Numbered from the stretch's first letter, positions 23,636 through 31,805 are shown. The stretch is 35,021 nt of DNA from CAZVIJ01 sp964626735 (GCA_964626735.1 CAZVIJ010000013.1:1-35021); one strand, 5' to 3'. Notes: generated from the letters alone by a model not told the origin. Numbers and translations are program-made.

Positions 23636-24775
23636 ATGAAGTCCCAGCCAATACGCGATTCCCTCTGTTCCATCCGTAACTCTTTCGTCGGGTTCCTGTA
23701 CAAGCACGTTTTGAAGCCGATTTATTTCAAGTTTGATCCGGAGGATGTGCATGACCGAGTGACGATGCTCGGTGTGTTGCTGTCGAAGACACCAATTACC
23801 CGTTGGCTTACGTCGCTCGCGTTCGACTACCGTCATCCGGCACTCAAGCAAACGGTGCTGGGAATACCGTTCGAAAATCCCATCGGGCTGTCGGCCGGTT
23901 TCGATAAGAACGCTCAGCTGACAAATATCATGCCCGATGTCGGATTTGGCTTTGAAGAAGTCGGTTCGATCACGGGGGAATACTGCCCCGGTAATCCTAA
24001 ACCTCGACTATGGCGTATGAAAGGAAGCGAAAGCCTCATGGTCTACTATGGCCTAAAGAATGATGGCGCTGAAGCAATTTCGAAGCGTCTTGCCGGGAAA
24101 AAGTTTCGGTTCCCCATCGGAATCAGCATTGCCAAAACGAATAACGAAGCTACGGTCGATACGTCGGTGGGCGTGGCGGATTACGTGAAAGCATATAGGG
24201 CGTTCAAACAGATAGGATCCTACTATACGATCAACGTAAGCTGCCCGAATACTTTTGGAGGCGAGCCGTTCCACGACCCGAACAGGCTTGAGCTGCTTTT
24301 GGCGGCAATCGATCGGGAAGAGAAAACGAAACCGATATTCATAAAAATTTCTCCCGATCTTCCGCTCGAGACTGTCGACGGAATCATCGAAGTCGCGAGC
24401 AACCATCGAATTGACGGTTTCATAATATCCAACCTTACGAAGAACAGGAATAACCCTAAAATCGACGAGCACGATTTCGTCCCAGAAAAAGGGGGCATGA
24501 GCGGTAAGGTTGTAGAAGATCTCGCGACCGACATGATCAAGTATGTCTACGCGAAGGCGAGGAATAGGTTCGTCATAATCGGATGCGGAGGAGTTTTTAC
24601 CGCTGAAGACGCCTATAGGAAAATAAGAAGCGGCGCCACGCTCATTCATATGATTACCGGAATGATTTTCGGCGGCCCGCAAACCATAAGCTCCATCAAT
24701 CTTGGTCTTGTTTCGTTGCTGAAGCGCGATGGTTACGAGTCGATCTCCGAAGCGATCGGGGCTGATGTTCCGTAA
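23636..24775 (+). CDS. pyrD: Dihydroorotate dehydrogenase, class-2-like with Cys at the catalytic position
   Basis: 379 residues. It oxidises dihydroorotate to orotate in pyrimidine synthesis. Class 2 (quinone-linked, membrane-associated) features: an N-terminal helical extension (about 1-60) with FLYKHVLKPIYFKFDPEDVHD, then NPIGLSAGFDKNA (81-93), RLWRMKG, GLKNDGA, IKISPDLP (236-243), GGMSG (286-290) and IIGCGG. The catalytic segment is NVSCPNT (200-206): class 2 enzymes normally have Ser here (NxSSPNT), while class 1 has Cys, so Cys203 is unusual for this scaffold. The usual PGLR after PNT is replaced by FGGEPF. No other pyrimidine genes are nearby; instead it shares a divergent activator-type promoter with a membrane flavocytochrome, which suggests coupling through the membrane electron pool. 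Confidence 0.92.
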   Translation: MKSQPIRDSLCSIRNSFVGFLYKHVLKPIYFKFDPEDVHDRVTMLGVLLSKTPITRWLTSLAFDYRHPALKQTVLGIPFENPIGLSAGFDKNAQLTNIMPDVGFGFEEVGSITGEYCPGNPKPRLWRMKGSESLMVYYGLKNDGAEAISKRLAGKKFRFPIGISIAKTNNEATVDTSVGVADYVKAYRAFKQIGSYYTINVSCPNTFGGEPFHDPNRLELLLAAIDREEKTKPIFIKISPDLPLETVDGIIEVASNHRIDGFIISNLTKNRNNPKIDEHDFVPEKGGMSGKVVEDLATDMIKYVYAKARNRFVIIGCGGVFTAEDAYRKIRSGATLIHMITGMIFGGPQTISSINLGLVSLLKRDGYESISEAIGADVP

Positions 24776-24782
24776 AGCGCTG

Positions 24783-24812
24783 TTGATCGAAAACTAGTTA
24801 CTTGCGTATAAT
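24783..24812 (+). promoter_or_regulatory. Promoter of the C39-like peptidase gene
   Basis: TTGATC (24783-24788), 18-bp spacer, TATAAT (24807-24812). The ATG at 24822 is 9 nt after the -10; predicted leader about 3 nt. Confidence 0.65.
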
Positions 24813-24821
24813 GCCATAGCG

Positions 24822-26909
24822 ATGCTGCCCAGTAATATAACTGATTTCCTTGTCTGGTCGAGTCTGCTTTTGTACTGCGGTCTTGTCGCGTACTGGCTGG
24901 CAGCCCGTAACTTCGGGTTTCCTCGAAAAACACTCGCAAGATCGATTCTTTTCGCCGGTACGTGTTATGTTATCTCGGCATTTGCCTATCTCTTTGTCTT
25001 GTCTCCGCATTTTTCTATCGAGACATTACATGTCGACCAAGCCGAGATCGATTACTCCAAACCATTTGCGGTGACATTCGATCGGCCGGTCAACAAACGA
25101 GAATTGAAATATCGAATGAGTGCCGGTTTGAAGGGAACCTGGAAGTTTGAGAAAGTATCCAGGTTCGACATTTTCAAGAGACGTTTGGTATTCTATCAGG
25201 AATCCTCGCTGTATCCGGATGACTATACGATGTTTTCCATGGAGTACGCATCGTTGTTGGGGATCCGCAATGATGTGCACAGCGTGGACGTGGTCGATGG
25301 GATTACGCGCCGGCAATATCCCCGGTTCACATTCTCGGATGAGATAAACAATCACCAGAATATCGACCCGGAAACTACTATTCCCGTGTATATCGATAAC
25401 TTCGACCGGCATTCGTATGAGGTTTCCCTCGTCTCCGTCAATGAGGGAGATGAACCGTTACGATTTAACCCGCAACGGAACGGCAACGAATACCGCTTCA
25501 CGCATGAAAACGACTTCCTCAACGGTACGCAGTACTATTATAATCTTGTCGTTACCCCTGTTTCGCGAGATCTCAAGAGCGGAGCTGTCATGAAGCAAGG
25601 TATTCCCATGACGTACTCCAGCCTAAAGTTCAAAACGGCGCTTCAGCCGAGCGTTAAAGCATTTATCCCCAACGGCGATAACGTCTTGGTGAACGAGCCG
25701 ATCAGAATTTTTTTCGACCGTATCATGAACAGGGATTCGGTAAAGAACGGAGTGAAGATCGAGCCTGCTGTGGAGTTTACCGTAGACTGGAATAGCGATT
25801 CCACTATAGTTGCTTTACTCCCGACGAAACCGCTCATGAGCGGAACGAAATATACGATCAGCTTGAGCAAAGAAATTAAAACGAAGTACGGCGCAAAGCT
25901 AGTGCAAGGCACAACGAGACCAACCTCGGGCAATCCCGTGGTCCTCGCGAAAAATACGTCTCGAGATGCGTTTGATGCCAGCTACACGTATGAGTTCAAG
26001 ACAGCCGAGGATCGTGCAATCTCGAGAGTTACCCCCGCAGCGGGAAGCATGGATGTCGATATCAATTCATCATTCTCGGTCGAATACTCGCAATCGGTCG
26101 ACCATACATTGGTAGAAAAATCGTTCTCCATTGAACCCAGTATTGCAGGTCACACCGCGTGGATCGGCAATGTCTTCATGTTTATTCCGGATAAACCCCT
26201 TGATTACGCGCAGGAATATAAACTTGCCGTCTACAATTACGATCAAGAGCAGTCATCGCAGACCGCAACGGTCCATTACTCGGTGTTCACGAAAAACAAG
26301 GTAGTATTGCTTAATGTCCCCATAACCAATCAATTCGCGCAGTATGCTTGCAACGTCACCGCTGCATCGATCGCACTTACATACAAAGGGATTAATCTTT
26401 CGCCTCAAGCTATCTACGACATGCTGCCGAAAAGCGATATCGGAAAGAGAAACGGCAATCACTGGGGAAATCCCGCATTGGGGTATGTCGGCGATATCGC
26501 TTCGCCAGACGGACAGGGGTATGGAGTTCACTGGCAGCCGATTCAGAAGATACTTGAACAATACCGACCGGCGGAAACAAAGACGGCTTGGAACGTTACG
26601 GAAATGCTTCGAGAAGTAGATAACGGAAACGTCTCGGTAATCTGGTGGCAAAACGGCGATGCCAATCCGGAAGAGCTGTCGTGGGAATCCGAAGACGAAA
26701 ACGGTAACCCGATCACCGTCGAGGCCGTCAAAGGGATGCATTCGGAAGTCGTGGTGGGATATGTCGGAACGCCGGAAAACCCGTATCAAATTATCCTAAG
26801 CGATCCATGGGCCGGGAGATGGGAGAATAAGTACCATTACGTCAATATAGCCCGGTTTTCGTATTTGTGGAGCACTTCGTTCGACAACACCGCTATTGTG
26901 GTCCGCTAA
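24822..26909 (+). CDS. Membrane-anchored surface protein with Ig-like domains and C39-like cysteine peptidase domain
   Basis: 695 residues. Two N-terminal membrane segments (about 8-27 and 40-62). Then a long beta-rich region (about 65-490) with Ig-like units of the SbsA/Big_5 type: FAVTFDRPVNKRELK, EPIRIFFDRIMNRDSVK and SFSVEYSQSVDHTLVEKSF all follow the pattern of a strand, acidic residue and conserved VxKxx helix. The C-terminus (about 494-695) is a papain-like Peptidase_C39_2 domain with candidate Cys510 (QYACNVTAAS), His640 (MHSEVVVGY) and Asp661 (LSDPW). C39-like domains cleave peptides, often at Gly-Gly sites, but in this subfamily the substrates are unknown. A role in processing surface or host proteins is inference. 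The start is fixed by a TATAAT box 9 nt upstream. Confidence 0.85.
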   Translation: MLPSNITDFLVWSSLLLYCGLVAYWLAARNFGFPRKTLARSILFAGTCYVISAFAYLFVLSPHFSIETLHVDQAEIDYSKPFAVTFDRPVNKRELKYRMSAGLKGTWKFEKVSRFDIFKRRLVFYQESSLYPDDYTMFSMEYASLLGIRNDVHSVDVVDGITRRQYPRFTFSDEINNHQNIDPETTIPVYIDNFDRHSYEVSLVSVNEGDEPLRFNPQRNGNEYRFTHENDFLNGTQYYYNLVVTPVSRDLKSGAVMKQGIPMTYSSLKFKTALQPSVKAFIPNGDNVLVNEPIRIFFDRIMNRDSVKNGVKIEPAVEFTVDWNSDSTIVALLPTKPLMSGTKYTISLSKEIKTKYGAKLVQGTTRPTSGNPVVLAKNTSRDAFDASYTYEFKTAEDRAISRVTPAAGSMDVDINSSFSVEYSQSVDHTLVEKSFSIEPSIAGHTAWIGNVFMFIPDKPLDYAQEYKLAVYNYDQEQSSQTATVHYSVFTKNKVVLLNVPITNQFAQYACNVTAASIALTYKGINLSPQAIYDMLPKSDIGKRNGNHWGNPALGYVGDIASPDGQGYGVHWQPIQKILEQYRPAETKTAWNVTEMLREVDNGNVSVIWWQNGDANPEELSWESEDENGNPITVEAVKGMHSEVVVGYVGTPENPYQIILSDPWAGRWENKYHYVNIARFSYLWSTSFDNTAIVVR

Positions 26910-26984
26910 CATACTGGCTGTAATTTTCACGAATAAAATTGAGGAAGATAGTTGCATGCCAAATTTAATCGACGCATATTCATG

Positions 26985-26990
26985 TATAAT
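26985..26990 (+). promoter_or_regulatory. -10 box TATAAT for the 26997 gene
   Basis: Perfect TATAAT ending 6 nt before the ATG; predicted +1 is exactly the A of ATG. It lies inside a longer in-frame opening at 26952, arguing for the shorter start. Confidence 0.65.
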
Positions 26991-26996
26991 TCGCTT

Positions 26997-27623
26997 ATGA
27001 AAACTTACGATACCGCGCAGGAAGGTGTATTCGGACAACCGATGATGGATAATTTCCTTACGAAGACGCTGCTCAAGGTAAATCTTTTGCCACTCGGAAA
27101 TTTTATCGAGGCGCACCGTGCCGAAAGAGTAATCTTGCCAGAATACTTCCATATGCCTGAAGGCTTGGACTATTTGCTGAATGATCGAATTTCAGGCGTA
27201 CTGCATGAGATAACGCAATGGCATTTCGATCAGCAGCCGTACTGTTTGGCATTCCAGGGTTGGAGAGTTGGGCAGTTTCCGCAGGTAGACTATCGAGGTA
27301 TTTACGAAATAGGAGACCCAGTGCTTCACCCGATGCTGATGGCGCGTCATGGAGGAGGTATGGCGGTTACGGTTGACCAACTCGAAGCACTGTACCAAAA
27401 GCTCGATCAAACGTTCGATGTCGTGGGCGGGGAAATCGATCGAGGCGTGATGAAAGATTGGCATGTGCGGGCTGTAGCGACCCTTGTCCCGTTTGAAGGT
27501 ATGCGGGAAGGATTGCCGGGAAGATTGACTCCAGAATTTGTTGCAGCTCGGCTGGCACTGCTACGAGCGTTTGCGGTGAACCACGAGGCAGATTTACTTG
27601 ATGCACAAGCACCTTCAGAATGA
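26997..27623 (+). CDS. Hypothetical protein, 208 aa
   Basis: I do not recognise this protein. It is soluble without signal peptide. Features: FGQPMMDNFLTKTLLKVNLL near the N-terminus, an aromatic segment HFDQQPYCLAFQGWRVGQF, then a helical LEALYQKLDQTFDVVGGEID and an Ala/Leu-rich C-terminal helix (AARLALLRAFAV). The start at 26997 is preferred over an in-frame ATG at 26952 because a perfect -10 box lies between them and gives a leaderless start. It ends 2 bp before the convergent ogt gene with no visible terminator. Confidence 0.65.
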   Translation: MKTYDTAQEGVFGQPMMDNFLTKTLLKVNLLPLGNFIEAHRAERVILPEYFHMPEGLDYLLNDRISGVLHEITQWHFDQQPYCLAFQGWRVGQFPQVDYRGIYEIGDPVLHPMLMARHGGGMAVTVDQLEALYQKLDQTFDVVGGEIDRGVMKDWHVRAVATLVPFEGMREGLPGRLTPEFVAARLALLRAFAVNHEADLLDAQAPSE

Positions 27624-27625
27624 CA

Positions 27626-28126
27626 TTACGCGTAATGCGACTCTAGTTCGAGCAGTTTACGCTTAACTTCAAGACCTCCGGCAAAGCCGGTGAGCTTTCC
27701 TTTGCTGCCGACAACCCGATGGCAAGGAACGATAATAGAGAATGGGTTCCGGCTGTTTGCCCCGCCGATTGCCCTCGTAGCATTTTTATTGCCGATTAGG
27801 ATTGCCTGCTCTGCATAACTGCGTCTTTCGCCGTATGGAATTTGCAGCAGCGCCTGCCATGCCTTTTTCTGGAACTGCGTCCCGAGCGACATGTCAAGCG
27901 GGATGTCGAATACTTTGCGGCTTCCATCGAAATACTCCGCTAACTGCATTTTCGTCTCCACGAAGAGCGGGTAGTCGTCTTTTACCGTCATTTCTTCGGG
28001 TAATTTAACCCGCGATGGCGAATCGGATTCCCATAAAATTGCGTATAGACCTCGAGATGAACCGATAAGCGTTAGCTTGCCCACGGGAGAGGAGTACCAC
28101 GTCGTGTAAAAAATATCGTCCTGCAT
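27626..28126 (-). CDS. ogt: Methylated-DNA--[protein]-cysteine S-methyltransferase
   Basis: 166 residues. It repairs O6-alkylguanine by moving the alkyl group to its own cysteine. The signature PCHRVVG holds acceptor Cys135. Upstream features are FQKKAWQALLQIPYGERRSY with the Arg-finger region and RAIGGANSRNP; downstream is GFAGGLEVKRKLLELE. The N-terminal domain (YSSPVGKLTLIGSSRGL) is complete, so the protein has the usual Ogt size without an Ada-type regulator domain. It is transcribed from its own promoter: TATAAT on the minus strand ends 5 nt before the ATG. The 64-bp region upstream is shared with the divergent 28191 gene. The C-terminal gene end nearly touches the convergent hypothetical gene. 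Confidence 0.96.
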   Translation of the reverse strand: MQDDIFYTTWYSSPVGKLTLIGSSRGLYAILWESDSPSRVKLPEEMTVKDDYPLFVETKMQLAEYFDGSRKVFDIPLDMSLGTQFQKKAWQALLQIPYGERRSYAEQAILIGNKNATRAIGGANSRNPFSIIVPCHRVVGSKGKLTGFAGGLEVKRKLLELESHYA

Positions 28127-28131
28127 ACTCG

Positions 28132-28137
28132 ATTATA
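28132..28137 (-). promoter_or_regulatory. -10 box TATAAT of ogt
   Basis: Perfect TATAAT on the minus strand ending 5 nt before the ATG at 28126; leaderless start predicted. Confidence 0.6.
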
Positions 28138-28178
28138 GTATCTTACGTTTACGTACTCATCCACCGATGGGAAGCTGG

Positions 28179-28184
28179 TATAAT
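28179..28184 (+). promoter_or_regulatory. Extended -10 TGG-TATAAT for the 28191 gene
   Basis: Perfect TATAAT with upstream TGG ends 6 nt before the ATG; predicted +1 is the A of ATG. No -35, which an extended -10 can replace. Confidence 0.65.
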
Positions 28185-28190
28185 TGCGCC

Positions 28191-28883
28191 ATGTCGTTGC
28201 ATATCACCAGGCAGGATGCAGTCGAACTGATTCGCACCGTCGATATTGCTGGCATCGAGCCGTTGCTGTACGAAAAAAGGACCGTCGATACTCTTTCTCG
28301 GGTATTGAAGACAACGCAGGCGATTCTATTCTTCCGATACGAAAAGACGAACACCATGAGCGACTGGAGAAGGATGATGGTGAAGTATCGCCATCTTGCC
28401 GTTGACGATCGGGGACGGAATGTAGCACATGTATTTTACTGGAATATTTTACGAGATATCGCGTCGGCGTATTACGAGCATACCGGAGGGAAAACTCTTT
28501 CGGTATCCGGTTCGATGTGCTCGGGTATGGTCACGTTCCCTATTACAGCCTTGGTTCCGCGGCGGCTTTTCAGATACCAGGAAGAATCGTACCACTGGCA
28601 ATCGGATCTCGATTTGCGCGTCGAGGAGGACGATCAAATCTATATGGAATTCGCACGAACGAGGGCTGAACTATTGCTCGCCGCTATGCCGCATCCGTTG
28701 CAATTGCCGCTTAAACCTGAAATCGGAACAATCGTACGGGAAAGTTTTCTCGATAACGATTTTGAGCCAGTTCGGCTCGTCGAACCGTTTCATGAGCATT
28801 TCGATTACGACGACATAGCCGGATGGCGTCCACCCGTGCCAGTCGAGGAGGAGCTATACACGGGCGATATCGATTTCGGGTAG
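28191..28883 (+). CDS. Hypothetical protein, 230 aa
   Basis: I do not recognise this protein. It is soluble and starts MSLHITRQDAVELIRTVDI. An Arg-rich central part (DWRRMMVKYRHLAVDDRGRN) precedes a helical WNILRDIASAYYEHTG and a possible strand-rich middle with MCSGMVTFPITALVPRRLF. The C-terminus is strongly acidic (EEELYTGDIDFG). The ATG at 28191 is preferred over an in-frame ATG at 28167 because a perfect extended -10 lies between the two and places +1 exactly at 28191. The methyltransferase gene follows after 41 bp and has its own -10. Confidence 0.65.
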   Translation: MSLHITRQDAVELIRTVDIAGIEPLLYEKRTVDTLSRVLKTTQAILFFRYEKTNTMSDWRRMMVKYRHLAVDDRGRNVAHVFYWNILRDIASAYYEHTGGKTLSVSGSMCSGMVTFPITALVPRRLFRYQEESYHWQSDLDLRVEEDDQIYMEFARTRAELLLAAMPHPLQLPLKPEIGTIVRESFLDNDFEPVRLVEPFHEHFDYDDIAGWRPPVPVEEELYTGDIDFG

Positions 28884-28910
28884 CGTATTCCTCAATCGCA
28901 TGTTCTGCTC

Positions 28911-28916
28911 TATACT
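28911..28916 (+). promoter_or_regulatory. -10 box TATACT for the methyltransferase gene
   Basis: TATACT ends 8 nt before the ATG at 28925; predicted leader about 2 nt. Confidence 0.55.
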
Positions 28917-28924
28917 TTTCCCAA

Positions 28925-29668
28925 ATGGCAAACGAAAAGGGAAACAACGATGTCGCTGCGTACTACGACATAATCTACCAGGATTACTTCGAAAATGACC
29001 TTACCGAAAAAGAAGTTCAACTAATCGAGTTACATGCGCCGGCAGATTCAGAAATTCTCGATTTGGGATGCGGAGACGGCAGGCATCTAATTCCGTTAGC
29101 GCAGCAGGGCTACCATGTGTACGGTATCGATACCTCAGAACAAATGGTCAATAGGCTGAAGGCTAAGTTGCCGAACGCGGATGTTCATGTGATGGATATA
29201 TACCGAGACACATTACCGCAAACATTCGACCTCGTCATGATCATGTGGAATGCGATTTGCGAGATTGCGATGACGCAAGATGATTTGGAAACTCTATTCG
29301 GCAAACTAACTTCAGTTCTCAACCCAGGCGGATCGATTCTTATCGATATGCTGTATGACGAGAGCAAGCCGATCACCTACGGACTTGACCTTACTACCGT
29401 CAAGGAAGTGGGGAATATTACATATACCGATGCTTGGACGATCCTCAAGGCGGACGAAGCGACTAACACGACTGTCTGCGAGGAACGAATCACCGTCGAG
29501 AATACTGCTACCGGTGAAGTTGTCGACGAGATTGTTGCCGAGAACACGCAGCGCTGGTGGACACGAAAGGATTTCGAAAATGTCTCTCATGCATACGACT
29601 TAGCATTCAATCGGGAAGAGATTGTCGGAAGCGAGCACTCGTATTACTTTTTCACCAAGATGAGGTAG
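28925..29668 (+). CDS. Class I SAM-dependent methyltransferase
   Basis: 247 residues from ATG 28925; an upstream in-frame start at 28823 would overlap the previous gene by 61 bp and skip the -10 box. The Rossmann-fold methyltransferase core is clear: motif I EILDLGCGDGRHL (about 43-55), motif II VYGIDTSEQMV, an acidic VMDIYRDTLP, motif IV FDLVMIMWNAI, and motif V/VI LNPGGSILIDM. The C-terminal half adds a beta-rich cap ending WWTRKDFENV and SYYFFTKMR. The pattern fits small-molecule methyltransferases of the UbiE/Methyltransf_25 type. The substrate cannot be told from sequence, and the neighbours do not point to a pathway. Confidence 0.9.
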   Translation: MANEKGNNDVAAYYDIIYQDYFENDLTEKEVQLIELHAPADSEILDLGCGDGRHLIPLAQQGYHVYGIDTSEQMVNRLKAKLPNADVHVMDIYRDTLPQTFDLVMIMWNAICEIAMTQDDLETLFGKLTSVLNPGGSILIDMLYDESKPITYGLDLTTVKEVGNITYTDAWTILKADEATNTTVCEERITVENTATGEVVDEIVAENTQRWWTRKDFENVSHAYDLAFNREEIVGSEHSYYFFTKMR

Positions 29669-29700
29669 CGTTGCGCATAGCGTATGACACTCCATCCTAC

Positions 29701-29706
29701 TATAAG
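29701..29706 (+). promoter_or_regulatory. -10 box TATAAG for the ypfJ-like gene
   Basis: TATAAG ends 6 nt before the ATG; predicted +1 is the A of ATG. Confidence 0.5.
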
Positions 29707-29712
29707 TAGATA

Positions 29713-30561
29713 ATGGCTAATTGGGATAAGATCACAAGCGAAGGATCCGTAGAGGATCGTAGAGGGCTCGCGCCGATAGCGATGGGCGGTATGAGTATCG
29801 TGGGCGTTGCTATCGTTTTTCTGTTTAACCTGCTTGCGGGAGGCAGGGTGAACGTCAACGACGTACTGAACCAGCTCCAAAATATCGAGGTCCAAAATCA
29901 GCCTAACGCTGAGCAGGGGCAATTCGAGGGAGCAGACAACTACGAGGTATTTACCTCGAAGGTGCTCGGTTCGAACAACGATATGTGGAGTTCTGCCTTC
30001 GCCAAGATGAACAAGCGGTACACGCCCCCAAAGCTCGTGCTTTTCAGGACTGCCACCCAGTCGGCGTGCGGAGGAGCGACGTCTGACGTCGGGCCGCACT
30101 ATTGCCCGGTCGACAAGACCATTTATCTTGACGAAACGTTTTTCGACGAACTGCGAACCCGTTTTCACGCGCAAGGCGGGGATGTCGCCGAGGCATACGT
30201 AATTTCGCACGAGGCAGGCCATCACGCCCAGAACTTGCTGGGCATCATGGCCGAGGAGCAAAGCGAGGCGCAATCGAACCCTGCGGAGGCGAATGAATTG
30301 TCCGTCAGGCTTGAACTACAGGCAGATTGCTTTGCGGGATTGTGGGCGAATTCTATCAAGGATGTTGGCGTTCTAGAGCCGGGGGAAATCAACGAGGCTA
30401 TCGATGCCGCGGCTGCGGTAGGCGATGATCGAATCCAGAAGGCGTCGACCGGCCGGACGAATCCCGAGACGTGGACGCACGGGTCTTCCCAACAACGGGT
30501 TTCGTGGTTTAATGCGGGTTACACCAAGGGAACGTTGTCGGCATGCAATACGTTCAAATAG
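29713..30561 (+). CDS. ypfJ: YpfJ-type neutral zinc metallopeptidase
   Basis: 282 residues, a normal length for the family. One membrane segment at about 22-42 follows RRGLAPIAMGG, a conserved start of YpfJ-like proteins; the rest should face outward. The zinc site is HEAGH (166-170) in VISHEAGHHAQNLLG, with the downstream ELQADCFAGLW (201-211) providing the third ligand. Other family marks are SACGGA, GPHYCPVDKTIYLD with two Cys that may pair, and the C-terminal GSSQQRVSWFNAGY. The substrate of this family is not well established. TATAAG ends 6 nt before the ATG, and the gene is on its own between the methyltransferase and an Ig-repeat surface protein. Confidence 0.95.
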   Translation: MANWDKITSEGSVEDRRGLAPIAMGGMSIVGVAIVFLFNLLAGGRVNVNDVLNQLQNIEVQNQPNAEQGQFEGADNYEVFTSKVLGSNNDMWSSAFAKMNKRYTPPKLVLFRTATQSACGGATSDVGPHYCPVDKTIYLDETFFDELRTRFHAQGGDVAEAYVISHEAGHHAQNLLGIMAEEQSEAQSNPAEANELSVRLELQADCFAGLWANSIKDVGVLEPGEINEAIDAAAAVGDDRIQKASTGRTNPETWTHGSSQQRVSWFNAGYTKGTLSACNTFK

Positions 30562-30584
30562 GTGTAATATTCACGTACGTTATG

Positions 30585-30590
30585 TATGAT
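30585..30590 (+). promoter_or_regulatory. -10 box TATGAT for the Ig-repeat gene
   Basis: TATGAT with predicted +1 near 30597 and a 10-nt leader. An 8-bp palindrome ACGTACGT (30573-30580) lies just upstream. Confidence 0.4.
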
Positions 30591-30606
30591 GGATTTGTAA
30601 CTACCC

Positions 30607-31746
30607 ATGTCACACACACGTACATTACTCAAACGAGCTGCCGGTTTGTTTCTCGTAGCAGTTCCAGCAACCGTCCTCATGACAGGAGCGGGTTCCTACG
30701 TATACTCAAATTCTGAGTTGGCGGCACATGCAGCAGCCATGCGAGGACCGCATTTGCCCGAAGACCCGACGCTGCCTACCATTACTTTGCCGACGGTAAT
30801 GCCTACGAAGTCGCTTATCGAAAAACCGATAATACTCGCCTCACCGACGGTTACCCCAACCGTTACGACGACGCCTTCCAAAACTCCAACTCCGTCCAAG
30901 ACGCCGACTCCGTCAGTAACCGCCACGGTTACGCTTACTCCAACGTCTACAGTCTCGCCTGCGGGAACTGCTTGGGTTACGCTCGATTCCTATTCTGGGT
31001 ATCCAGGTTCTAACGTAACGGTCAACGGCCATAGTTTCAAAAAGAACGAAACGGTGCACCTCACGTTTGACGGCTTGAGCGCGAACGTAACAGCGGATGG
31101 GGGAGGGAACTTCTCGAAGCAGCTGGTAGTGCCGCAGAAAACGGCAGGATCGTATCCGATCGTCGCAAAGGGCAATACGAGCTTGTTTACGGTTAGCACT
31201 CCGTTTTATATCCAAGGCTACTATCCATTTACCAATCCGATGCAGTACTACATCTTGCCTGGCCAGAAACTGGGATATAGCGGTACCGGATTTGCTCCAA
31301 ACGAGATCGTAACGGTTAAGAACGGAGCGACAACCGTATTCACCATCACGACCGACGGCGGCGGCAATTTCACGAAGCCTGATGCCGAAACGATTCCGTT
31401 CTCATCGGCGAATAAGGTAATCTCGAGGCTCGTAACCGATGCAAAAGGATATTCGAATCAAACGATCCAATTGAAGGTCGGTACGTACTTCCCGCAGATC
31501 ACGCCTTCGACGTATTATGTCGCAAAGGGAGGAAGCTTCACGGTTATCGGAAATAACTTCGCCCCCAACGAGCATGTCGGACTGTACGTCAATGGAGTGA
31601 AGAAGTTTGACCATATCGCCGATGGCGGCGGAAACGTCATCTTCAATAACGTTATCGCCCCAAATACGGGAACCACGTTCAATGTAATGGCTAAGGGGCT
31701 ATCGAGCGGAACGCAATCTACCCGCACGATAGGTTTGGCACCGTGA
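30607..31746 (+). CDS. Surface protein with Thr/Pro linker and three Ig-like repeats
   Basis: 379 residues. A signal-like segment (about 8-32, RAAGLFLVAVPATVLMTG) is followed by a Thr/Pro linker (about 75-120, PTPSKTPTPS repeats) that probably spans the cell wall. Then three repeats of about 85-90 residues, each with PGxxVxVxGxxFxxNExVxL and a conserved DGGGNF loop (third copy DGGGNV), resembling IPT/TIG or bacterial Ig folds. There is no LPXTG motif or C-terminal anchor; the N-terminal hydrophobic segment either anchors it or is cleaved. Function is probably structural or adhesive. It is followed by a good terminator, so it forms a one-gene unit. Confidence 0.82.
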   Translation: MSHTRTLLKRAAGLFLVAVPATVLMTGAGSYVYSNSELAAHAAAMRGPHLPEDPTLPTITLPTVMPTKSLIEKPIILASPTVTPTVTTTPSKTPTPSKTPTPSVTATVTLTPTSTVSPAGTAWVTLDSYSGYPGSNVTVNGHSFKKNETVHLTFDGLSANVTADGGGNFSKQLVVPQKTAGSYPIVAKGNTSLFTVSTPFYIQGYYPFTNPMQYYILPGQKLGYSGTGFAPNEIVTVKNGATTVFTITTDGGGNFTKPDAETIPFSSANKVISRLVTDAKGYSNQTIQLKVGTYFPQITPSTYYVAKGGSFTVIGNNFAPNEHVGLYVNGVKKFDHIADGGGNVIFNNVIAPNTGTTFNVMAKGLSSGTQSTRTIGLAP

Positions 31747-31766
31747 TCATTTCGATTACCTGGTAC

Positions 31767-31805
31767 GGGACCGCTTCGGTAATGAACGAGGCGGTCTCAT
31801 TTTTT
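31767..31805 (+). terminator. Rho-independent terminator after Ig-repeat gene
   Basis: 11-bp stem (GGGACCGCTTC with GAGGCGGTCTC, two G-U pairs in the RNA), 10-nt loop, then A and six T. 20 bp after the stop codon. Confidence 0.85.
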
